Assembly (NCBI GenBank): GCA_032718565.1
Contig: JAVGVS010000013.1
Span: forward strand, 1,335,407-1,399,406
Direction: 5' to 3'
DNA from: Distichodus sexfasciatus
Lineage: Eukaryota > Chordata > Actinopteri > Characiformes > Distichodontidae
DNA length: 64,000 nucleotides
In this document: positions 23,401 to 33,178 of the stretch, piece after piece
Layout: the number at the start of each line of letters is the position of its first letter
Position numbering within the stretch: position 1 is the first letter of the stretch
Program-made: the position numbers and the translations under genes
The notes under the pieces: generated by a model
The model's input: the letters and a program-made list of their open reading frames with translations, nothing else
Database searches by the model: none
What the model was told of the DNA's origin: nothing

Positions 23401-26400
23401 CAATGTGTTAAATGTCCTCGCGCACAAAGTAGGTTACCGACAAGCGGCTTTTTTGCTCGAGTGAGATTTCTACGTGGTTTGAAAGGGGCGGGGTTTGGAC
23501 AGTTTGGGGGCGGGGTTTGGACAGTTTGGGGGCGGGGTTTTGGCAGCTTCTGCCTGCGAATCCTATTGGCCGATGGCTCCTGCTTTTGTGATTGGCTTAA
23601 GAAAGTTCCTACAGAAAAACCAAAGATGTCGGAGGAAGAGGAACAGCGACAGGTCAGTTAAACGAAAGTTATAGTTTATCGACCATATAATTAGAATTTA
23701 ATAGTTGGGTCTTACACGTTTAATAAACACGCAAAACGGTAAAGTAACCAACGCCTTTGTCACTCGCTCATAAATGTTATAATGGTAAGTTACCATTTTC
23801 TCAGTACCATCAGAAAACCAGGAGCCATCGTAAGGCTAGATAAGGCAAAGAAGAAACTTATTTATTAAAATATGCTTTTGAGTGAACTATCTTTCTTGTC
23901 TTTATTATTTACCACAAAATTTAAATAACCTGATACTAAATGTAAAAGCTGGTAGCTAAATCGGAGCCATTTTATAATAATGCAATTTATAATCTGATTA
24001 GTCGACTAATCATTTTAATAGTCGAATGACTAGCCAACTATCAAAATAGTCGTTAGTTGCAGCCCTACTTACTACTGCTGGTTAATGTCCCATAGACAAC
24101 GATGACACTGTATATCACATCGACTCGGAATGGAATTTATAAAGCAAAAGCCTGAAAACAGCATATGTTCTGAGGATCATATGTTGGAATTAGGAGCAAT
24201 GGTGTTTTTCTCTTTACACTTCACTGTTCCTTCTGAATGGCATTAATGGCAACTTATTATGGGGAGAGGGTCGAAATTACAACATGCAACATTGATTGGC
24301 TGCTGTCCCAACGTTACTACTAGCGTGGTAGAACACACGCACTGTCCATTGCGCTATTTTATCTAACTTTAATCATCAAATCAACATAACAATGCATCTC
24401 AAAAATAAGCAAGAACATTTTATCGCCCACTGGAGAAAAAGCATTAAAGAGTAAGGGTAAACGAACCTGACAGAAGCTTCTCCGTGATCTCCATCACGTC
24501 ATGGTAGTCGGCGTATGCCATGTAGAACTCACACGTGGTGAATTCTGGGTTGTGTGTGAGGTCGATACCTTCGTTTCTGAACTGACGGCCTATCTCGTAG
24601 ACACGGTCGATGCCTCCAACCACCAACATCTAAAAGGAGATCCCCCTACTTTAAGTATCATTCTGCTTAAATCGTTCAGTTTTCCAAGAGGCGATGACAA
24701 AGTAATATAACTGTACCTTGTGGTACAACTCAGGGGCAATCCTCATGTAGAGGTTCATGTCTAGTTCGTTGTGGTAGGTGATGAAAGGTTTTGCCACTGC
24801 GCCACCGGGAATCACATTCATCATCGGCGTCTCAACCTAGACCACAACGTATGCACATCAGCGATGCTGATCCATACATTTCTGCTTATTAAAGTGACTA
24901 TGTAATATGCAGACTGTTAATTCACCTCAAGGAAGCCCAGCTGGTCGAAGAAGTTGCGGATGTACGTTATGATCTTGGAGCGCGTCAGAAACTTTTGCCT
25001 CACAAAGTCGTTGAGAATCAGATCCAGGTATCGTTGCCGGAACCGTGTTTCCTATTAGGAAATAACAATTACTCAACACACCCCACAATAAGAAGACAGC
25101 ACTGTCACACGTTCACATCTCAAACTTTATGTCCTTTAAGCATTTCAAAGCGGTTCTGAGTCTTAAATGTTGTTTCACTAAGGCCACGTTCAGAGGCTGG
25201 AGTGATGCAATTCTTGACAGTGTGAACAGCACAAAGCACGCTGAATCTGATCTTTTTTATTTTGATTTGGGCCACTTCAAAATGTGGAAATAAATCTGAC
25301 ACAAGTCTGAAGATTTCAGTCGTGCGAAGCCCTAATTATAATCCAATCGCTCTAATGAAGCAGCGACCCACCTTATCTTTCAGACCGAAGTGGAGGTGGG
25401 GAAGCATGTGCAGACACGGGGACAGCAGCGTCATCTCATGGGGGATGATGCTCAACTCTCCTTTCTTTGTCTTCCCTGGGTTACCGCGGACACCAATGAT
25501 GTCGCCACGTCGCAGTTTGTTGTTGATGTGAACAAAGTCTTCCTCCGATTTATAACTCCTGAGAAGACAGAAGAGCAGGGGAAAGCTTATGAGATGCAGG
25601 GACGGTAGACAATACAATAATTTAAAAAACTGATTAAACTGAAGAGCAAATTTCTTAGGCAAGTCTACACATGAGTGCAATTGAATTTTTTTCAGTGCTT
25701 TGATAATTACAAGGTGTGTATATCAGACCTGGAGTTTGCCATGACTTGCAACTTCACTCCCTCTCCTCGCAGGTCATAGAAGAGTAGCTTGGCACCTGAT
25801 GCCCGTTTGGCATGGATACGACCTGCCGGTGGAAATAGAGGTTAGCCAGGTTATCACAATAGGTTTATTTTACGGTACATTTTTAAATTAAGACCTCTGC
25901 AACTTCTACCTGACAAGTTAAGAATGACATCGGTTAAGTGGTCCCCTGGCTCCAGGTGATTGTATTTTTCAATGAACTCCGTGAGGGAAACGTCCACATG
26001 GAACTTGTGAGGATAGGGATCTTCTGCAGTTCCCTTCAGAGCCTGAATGGCCTGCGATCGAATCTTGAAGTATTGCTGCAAGACATTTACTTTATTAAAA
26101 TACAATTGTGCACATCCCATATACATATTAAGAAACAAAAATATGAAATGCTAAAAGTTAAGACCAAGATAAGGGCCGTGTGAGCTCAAATCAATTTTGT
26201 AACATAAACTGTATAGCAACAGCATGCAATGCATACAAACTGATAAAACATAAGACTATCTGGTAAAAATATGCATGAGATAAATGCTGTGAATTTAAAG
26301 AAAATTTATAATTGCGGAGAAATCCCTGTGAGAATCCCAAATTGCAATAAAACTGCATTTAAGGAAAAGCTTAACATCTCATATGTCAAATCCTAAAGGT

Positions 26401-28024
26401 CAACTGCCCAGCCCAAAACTGGATCAAGACTACAGCAAAATATAAAAATAATCATTTGGGTTACATTAGGATCCAGAGTCTCCTCATCAGCCCCATAGGC
26501 ATTTTGCTCAGCCTTGTCATTGCTCTCAACATGCTGTTGCTGCTCCTGGTTCTTGAATTTGGCTTCCTTCTCAGCAGCCTTCTTTTCTGCTTTCAAGCGT
26601 CTCTTGAGTTCACTAAAAAAACAACACGGGGAAACAGCATGTGACCACAGACCACAGCATGACAGAGAAACAATACGTCTGTGGCGCATGCTCAGAACTC
26701 GTGATTAGTCTGATGCAACAAAGTGTTAATTACTAGGGTGACAAAAGGTTGGTTTGTTTCTCTTTCTCGCTCACATGAAGCATAAACACCACCAACCTTT
26801 TGTCACCTCTCCAACGACATCCATCGATAAACAAAGGTACGGTTTGACGATAGCGAGGAGCAAACATCCGCGACCCGGCGGCCCGGCATACTCGCAGAGT
26901 GGCTCCTATGCCCAAGGTCAACATGTCGAGCTTGTCCTATTTAACGAACCAAGAAAACGCAACATGTCAGACTTGTCTCCCTGCCAGCATCCTAGCTTAA
27001 TTTCTTCCCATTAACAACTTTAACTCTAACTTTACCTGAGCAAAGTTTCAGTCAAACTGCTACCACACTGGCATAGAAAAACAGACTGCAGATACCACTC
27101 AACGGTATTTCACTACATCAAACTGGTAGTAGTCAGCGGATGTAATTTGTTGTCCTACCTGACTTGTCTGCACTGAACCTGTCTCAGGAAAATGTTTATG
27201 AATCATGTTTATGTTTACAGACGGTACAGTATTTTCACAAACTGCTGTTACTGATCTGGCACACATTTAATGCCAGCCAAATTGCAATCCTCCTCTCTTG
27301 ACTGCTGCTACAATATCTACAGTATCTACATAATTTTGCACTGTGGCTACATATTTGCACAACATCTACATCTCTTTTTACATCTCGTTTACTTTGACTA
27401 CTCTGACTCTGAACACACAATGAGCCAGAAACTTTGGTTCGGAGATTCTGCCCACAAGCTCACGCGAAATACAGGGATCCAAAAGGCGATTAAAATGGTT
27501 GCCAATGCAACTAGAAAAAACTAAAACAAATAATAAAAAATAATAATATTACTTTTAATAAAGTAATTTATAAATAACTTCACATTGACGTGTTATTTAT
27601 TAATCTGTTGTTATCTAAAATAATTATATAGTCTTATATAGGCTTATTATAACTTGCAAAAGAGAAAATAAAATCTGCCTCCCAATTAATTGCATTGTCA
27701 TGGAAAACCAATCTAAATATCGGTATCGGTACTAAGTATCGGCAAGTAGACAAATAAAAATATTCGTACTCGTATGGGTTTGTAAAAAATTTCCCTCTAT
27801 GTATATATATATATATATAAACATACATACATATATATATACACATACATACATACATATATATACACATATATACACACACACACATATATATATACAT
27901 ATACACACACATATATATATACATATACACACACATATATACATATATATATACACATATATACATATATATATACCATATATACACATATATACACATA
28001 TATATATATATATACACATATATC

Positions 28025-28083
<59 letters not shown>

Positions 28084-28717
28084 TCTCCAGCTTTTCTTAA
28101 GTTCTCGGCTGTAATTTTCTGTAAGTTTGTAAGCTGGAAGTTTATATGTTTTAATATTCTTAATAGCACGCTAGAGCAAAAGTAATGTTATGTAGCTTAT
28201 AGAACCTCGACAAGCTACACAATACAAAAAAATTAAAAACGCATGCTCCACATTTTATAAAGCAATTGTTCTGTGTTCGTAATTTGACACGCAGCACTTG
28301 CTTCTGTTAAAAACAGTTCATCAGATAACACTGTGACGAAGCAAATAATCTACTACGTCGAATTTAGAAACCTAAATAAGTTATTAATTTGGCGTGCATG
28401 TAACTGTGCACAACAGACAAGTTACACTCAAAATAAGCCTGTAAATATGACTATGTACTTGTTATATACACGACAGTCTGCGCACAAAGCTAAGCTAAGC
28501 TAACGTAGCCAAGCACGCATGTTGCATCAGACACACGCGCCCGGCGAAAGTCAGTTCAAGTTGCTGCGGAGACTTTGTGACGTCACACGGCTCCTGACTA
28601 ATTTCTCTTCAAACCGATTAAGCGCCACCGTATGAAAACAATGCCGCTGTAAACATGGCGTGTCTAATTCTCCTACTTTTTGCTGAGTTTCTCGTCTCCC
28701 ACGACCCCGTCTGCCAT
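20464..28717 (-). CDS. kars1: Lysyl-tRNA synthetase (cytosolic isoform)
   Basis: This class II aminoacyl-tRNA synthetase charges tRNA-Lys. Exons (minus): 28717-28677, 26612-26465, 26075-25910, 25822-25729, 25558-25372, 25051-24926, 24836-24717, 24629-24467, 22008-21835, 21727-21642, 21403-21318, 21186-21060, 20974-20831, 20538-20464. All junctions are GT-AG with fitting phases, giving 578 residues. The N-terminus MADGVVGDEKLSKN leads into the lysine-rich tRNA-binding helix (ELKRRLKAEKKAAEKEAK). Next is the OB-fold anticodon domain (KIRSQAIQALK through GELSIIPHEMTLLSP). The catalytic domain has motif 1 (GFLEVETPMMN), motif 2 (ELYHKMLVVGG, GRQFRNEGID, FTTCEFYMAYAD) and motif 3 (GGWGMGIDRLTMFLTDSNN). 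The end is shorter and more proline-rich than in human. An alternative first exon supplies a mitochondrial form. Identification is certain. Confidence 0.97.
22172..22260 (+). repeat. Fragment of fish interspersed repeat in a kars1 intron
   Basis: It shares attcattcactcattatccgaaccgcttaatc, a ggggtcgtgggaccgg block and agcctatcctggga with the longer copy at 7853-8090. Confidence 0.7.
22381..24066. mobile_element. TIR-bounded DNA transposon-like element, about 1.7 kb, in kars1 intron 8
   Basis: The left end cagggttgcaactaac and the right end gttagttgcagccct are inverted copies with 14 of 15 bases matching, followed inward by ATTAATCGATTA-type sub-repeats at both ends (about 22410-22460 and 23995-24045) and once internally (about 23200). 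CAGGG-type termini resemble hAT-like non-autonomous elements of fish, but I see no matching 8-bp target duplication. No transposase frame is visible. The interior holds a GC-box/CCAAT block described separately. The element accounts for most of the 2.46-kb intron between exons 8 and 9. Confidence 0.6.
23485..23652 (+). promoter_or_regulatory. GC-box/CCAAT promoter-like block with ATG-plus-donor exon
   Basis: Three tandem 22-bp units (23485-23550) each contain a ggggcggggttt GC box. Two inverted CCAAT boxes follow (ATTGG at 23565 and 23591). At 23626 an ATG in context CAAAGATGT opens nine codons (MSEEEEQRQ) that end CAG before a gtcagt donor at 23653. This is the layout of a housekeeping first exon, on the strand opposite kars1 and inside the TIR-bounded element. 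I do not know the gene, and no downstream exon was recognised. Confidence 0.4.
26737..26807 (-). promoter_or_regulatory. kars1: 17-bp hairpin spanning the 5' splice site of the kars1 mitochondrial exon
   Basis: The 17-mer at 26737-26753 (ggtgacaaaaggttggt) is the exact reverse complement of 26791-26807, separated by 37 bases. In the kars1 pre-mRNA the 5' arm is the last 11 bases of the mitochondrial exon plus the first 6 of the intron, so the GU donor (26796-26795) lies in the middle of the duplex. A splicing role is inference; the inverted repeat itself is exact. Confidence 0.6.
26797..26924 (-). CDS. kars1: Alternative mitochondrial-targeting exon of kars1
   Basis: An ATG-started 128-base block lies between cytosolic exon 1 and exon 2. 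It encodes 42 residues beginning MLTLGIGATLRVCRAAGSR and ending CRWRGDK. It is rich in arginine and poor in acidic residues, as mitochondrial presequences are. It ends AAAAG before a GT donor, leaving two bases (AG) that with the first T of exon 2 make a serine codon, giving a DK-S-ELKRRLK junction. Human KARS1 makes its mitochondrial form the same way, with an alternative exon spliced between exon 1 and the common exon and a S-ELKRRLK junction. An acceptor-like ttaaatag precedes the ATG by 12 bases. A hairpin covers the donor (26737-26807). Confidence 0.85.
27797..28084. repeat. Compound (TA)n/(CA)n microsatellite in kars1 intron 1
   Basis: Blocks of TATA and ACAC/CATA alternate for about 290 bp. 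The long open frames on both strands are tyrosine/isoleucine/histidine/threonine repeats without coding meaning. Confidence 0.95.
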
Positions 28718-28799
28718 CTTCTTCAAGTCTTCACGCCGGCGCCGATCTCAGGTAGGAAGGAAGAAACGATGCGATAAAGCACAAAAAAATCACTGTAAA

Positions 28800-29200
28800 A
28801 GTCACGTCACAAAAAATATGTTCAAACGAGTCGAACAAACGTAAAGAAGCGCACCGCTCGTCCGCTGCTTCGAAATAATGCTAAAAGTCCAAATGTTACG
28901 AAAGACGTTATACCGAACGTATACGTTTCTTTATCTAACTGGAGTGTCCAATAGGTGGAGAGTAGAGGGATGGAACAAAAGTCGTCACAGCTGTCAAAGC
29001 GTCTCGAAGTGGTCTTAAAAACTAAAAGATCGGACTTTTATTTTGAAATGTTGTTGATTCAAGATTCATTATTTGAAGAACATATAGTAATACATCATCT
29101 CAAAATACAATCTACTATGTAAAATGTAACCTGCTGGCAATATGTAAAAGCAAGCAAAAAGGTTAAAATCTGAATACAACAAATCTATAGAAAATATACA
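28800..29200. other. kars1 upstream region / intergenic
   Basis: 28720-28760 is the kars1 5' UTR and promoter proximal region (CG-rich, gccggcgccgatctc). Beyond it I see no further feature up to the presumed end of nfat5. Confidence 0.4.
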
Positions 29201-32200
29201 CAAAACGCCCCTATATATAACAGTACATATCAATTAGAGAGACGACTGGTAAAGTTTTTGGCTAATAGAACATCCTGGTCTTTTATTTTATAAAGGACTT
29301 TTATTATAACATTTATAAAACTCTACCTCACACGCACGCGCGCGCACCATATATTCATTGACAAGAAACAATTAGGAAACAATTATATTATCTACTTTAT
29401 TTAGAGGATGTATACATGAAAATAACTGCGAGAATATAAATGCTTAAACCAACAGAACAATTTCAATGTAGACTACCGTATTAAGTTAAAAAGACATTTA
29501 AAAAAAATCATGTTAATGGTCTCCCTCATCCCATCGCAAACTAAACCACAACATTTTTGCTTGTCGGGTCGAGCAAAACGTCATAGCAAACTACATCCTT
29601 ACAGGCACAAGAGAGTTTTACAAACGTGTTGGGTGTGGTTAGTCAAACAAGAGAGAACAAAACGGCTTAAAATAATATTTTCACCAAATTGTATGCCCCG
29701 TTACAATAATTCTGGAGATCTTACATAACACATAGTAAAGCAATCATAATACCGTAAGGTCCAAAAAGAAGTCAAAATAACACTGGGTCAAACTGCATAG
29801 CAGCTTGAAGGAATAATCAGACTAAAGAACGTTATTTCACATTCATGATTAAATACGTTCAAGCTGCACACTTCCTACAAACGTTAACGGGAAACGTTAT
29901 AGAAAAGAATATTCAAAATATACTCTTAATTTACACGGAAAATGGTTACAGATTATGGAGGTCTCATCAAAAATGTTCAAAAACAGTCTGCTTTGCAATG
30001 ACAAGTGAAACTGAAAGAAACAACTTTGTTAACTTTGGTGTGACTAAAACCACAAAGCAATTGATTTTGTCAGGTCCGGATTAGTGACATTCATGGGATA
30101 AAACAACTGAAGTAAATTAAGATGATTAATGTAAATGCAAACGTGCATATGAATAATTAATAGAGGATTAAATATCATATATACAATTATAAACAAAGTA
30201 TTAGAGTAATGAGAAAAAAATGGTCCAAAAAAGGTAAGGCTCTGATTGCCCTTTAACATTTTCTTTGCTTATATGGCTTAGATTTCGTATAAATGCATAT
30301 AGTTTTAAGTTCTACTCTATTTCATTCGAATCTTAACAGCAACTCTTCTGACAACACCTGAACGTTAAAAAAGAAAAGATTAGGAATGTAAAAACGGTGA
30401 CCAGTATGCATGTTTTATATATTATCTATGTTCTATTATGATCTGGCATGTACACAGCTGAAAATGAATAATGATGAAATATACAGATTAAAAAAAAAAA
30501 TTACAATGATGGAAGTGTCATTTATCAGAGGACAACAGCTTTTTTCCAAGTGTACATTTCTGAAGACAATAATGAAGCAAAAAAAAACTGTAAAAGAGAA
30601 AATGTATACATATATTCACATAAATATTAAATGGCAGACGGAAATAAACAAATACAAGACAATCAGTATCGTGCAGAGATGAAGGCCAATAACAGAGCAT
30701 TCTTTCTCCAGTTCAAGTTCACAGCTCTTCCCCATGCAGAGGGCTCCTTTAAACAAAAAGAGCACTCCTGCACCTTAAAAAAAACACGAAACATCCGAAT
30801 AGTCACTATTCAAAACTAGCCATTTACGACCATGAGAGAAGCAAGTCATCAAATCTGAAGGTAATTACTTTAATAAAACCTCAAATGGAGCTATTGCTTT
30901 TCATATTACAGAGATCCGGACCCTTGTAGTGAATATGATCATATTCATATAGTAGTAAATCAACTACATTCTGCCAAGCGACTCTCTCTCTCTCCCTATC
31001 TAGCCACTTACTCATCTAAAACCAACCAAATTGGGGAAACACAGTTTGGCAACTTTACAACAAGCCTGGCACTGAATGTGAGAATAAAATGACACAAGCA
31101 ATTACAACTACCGTCACCAAACCATATGAGCCATAAAACTGGCCAAATCTTTAATAAAATAGAAGATGTAAGAGGTGGTGCTGACTTGAAACTTGTAAAG
31201 GCTTGACATGGTCCTCTAAAAGCTAGTTGTAGCATTTTTAGATATGAAGATATAATGAGAAGTTTAATAACTTCTCATTATAACACTGGCAAGAAAATGT
31301 GATAAACCATTTATGACACACAAACACAATATATAATCCTGATATAGTAAATGGGGGTAGAGGATTTTTCCTTCTCTCGATTAACCAGTACAATCTAACT
31401 CCCAAGTGTAGGCGTCCCAGACGCTAGTAAACAATGTGATCAAGTAAAGATGTCCATATTTAACCATTTATATAACTTGTTAAACAAGAAAGGGATTCAG
31501 ATATCACTACATTTCCAGGAATTGAGATATCTATATAAGATTTTTAAATATATATTATTTTTGTTTTTTGATTTTGCCAAAATTTGCAACTACGATTTAG
31601 AATGAAAGCACAAGCAGGATGGAGCCAAGACTAATTCTGCTGAACAAAGATGAAGCTAAATAAATAAAGTGCTACTGAGTACAAACATACTGAGTTCAAA
31701 TATATTACAAATCTCTTTGTTTTTCTTTAAAATGTTTTCCTTCATTACTTATGTAAAAAATAGTAATCATTTCAAACTGCAGATACTCCATAAGTCACAA
31801 ATGCACACAGAAAAACGGAGCTCCAAAGAGTCTGTGTGCTTACTTGGTGACACAGCTTTATAAAAATTACGCAGGTAAAATGCCTGCACTAGAGACCGAA
31901 ATGTAATCTTTTATCATATGTTTTATTCACAGTTAAGAACAAATGTAAGTAAACTAACTGTGTTTATGTTAACATAGTGTATGTTGATATAGTGTTTACA
32001 AAAGCCTGACGAGGCATGATCCACCATGTTTGCTTTCAGCAGGTTCTCTCCACAGGGCCAATCTGGAGGGGGAAATTAAGATTATTAAAGCATACAGAGC
32101 AACATGGGGGAAAAATGGCAAGTTTTGTTAAACTGGCAAAATTAGGGTTCAAATGTTTAGTCTTGCAGCAGTGATGCAAATCTAGTGATACATAGGAGAC

Positions 32201-33178
32201 TGTAAGTTTCCGTTATTGTTAGGTAATGTGATATTTTATTATATCGGTGCAGAAGCTAAACATTTAGGACATCTAATATTATTAGATGTGACACAGTGAA
32301 TGCATCTATATATAGCTCCATAACTTCAAAGGCCAATATGTGTAACATTTTGGTTTAAGACCAATGTGGCTACATGAAACTTGCATAGAAAACCATTTAC
32401 TAACTAATATAACTAATTTGGCTTGATTTACTATAGAAATTGTCCGTTTCAGCCCTTAAAGTGAACTCAGATCGATTAGTCAGCATTTTTAACGTATATG
32501 TGAACACAGCAAACAAACTCGGACCCCTCTGAAACGAACGTTCGCTTTAAGTCTGTGGCACGGTTCATTCTAACTCACGTCTTATGAACGCAAAACGCTC
32601 CTGGTTCACTTCGACAGCTTTTGTTCAAAGTGAAAACTACCTAGAATGCAAAGCAGTAAAGGTCTGAGAGCTCCATAAGAAATAAGTATGAACAGAAAAA
32701 GGACTGAGGCCCCATCTGAGCTGAAGTGGACCAGAAAGAGAACTGAGTCCCCTTTCAAATGAACTCAATGTGAACATAAAAAGAACTGAGTTCCCTTTCT
32801 GTTGGTCCACTTTTTGGACCACTTCTAGAGGACTGAGTTCGGTTCCTTAAAGAGGACTATATGTGAAAACACCCTTGGAGGCTCTGTTTGTGTTGTCTCC
32901 AAAATGTCCTCATGAAGATAACACGACATAATGCAAATGATTGTTTGATCGTCATAAATACTACTTTTAGCAAAACAATGACTCTCTAGTGTGCCTGCTC
33001 TATGGTGGACAAACTACAGAACTACAGCACCCGTCGCATAATTTAAGAATCCATCTTTTATTGAGGCCTATATCAATTTATTTACAATTCCTATTGGCTG
33101 ACAATATTACCATGCCAATTTATCGGTTGGGCTCTAATTCACTGTGTGAAAGGCAATTACCTCTGGCATTTGTAAGGT
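29200..33178 (-). other. nfat5: Probable nfat5 3' UTR
   Basis: No coding region is visible on either strand between the nfat5 stop (33179) and the kars1 promoter (about 28.75 kb). Vertebrate NFAT5 transcripts have very long 3' UTRs, so most of this AT-rich stretch probably belongs to it. Several minus-strand AATAAA hexamers exist (for example near 29280-29310), but the true end cannot be chosen by eye. Confidence 0.4.
32455..32880. mobile_element. MITE-like remnant in the nfat5 3' region
   Basis: The right end (ggtccactttttggacc, then gaggactgagttcggttcc, then tgtgaaaacacccttgg) has the look of the fish MITE class whose ends read AGGGTGTTTTCACA. Internal blocks repeat: aaagagaactgagtccccttt at about 32734 and aaaagaactgagttcccttt at about 32779, and gaactca motifs occur in both orientations. 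The left end is diverged and no target duplication was found. Confidence 0.45.

Noticed and set aside
27634..28185. Frames of 95-148 codons on both strands
   Set aside because: Same cause: the compound TA/CA microsatellite in kars1 intron 1.
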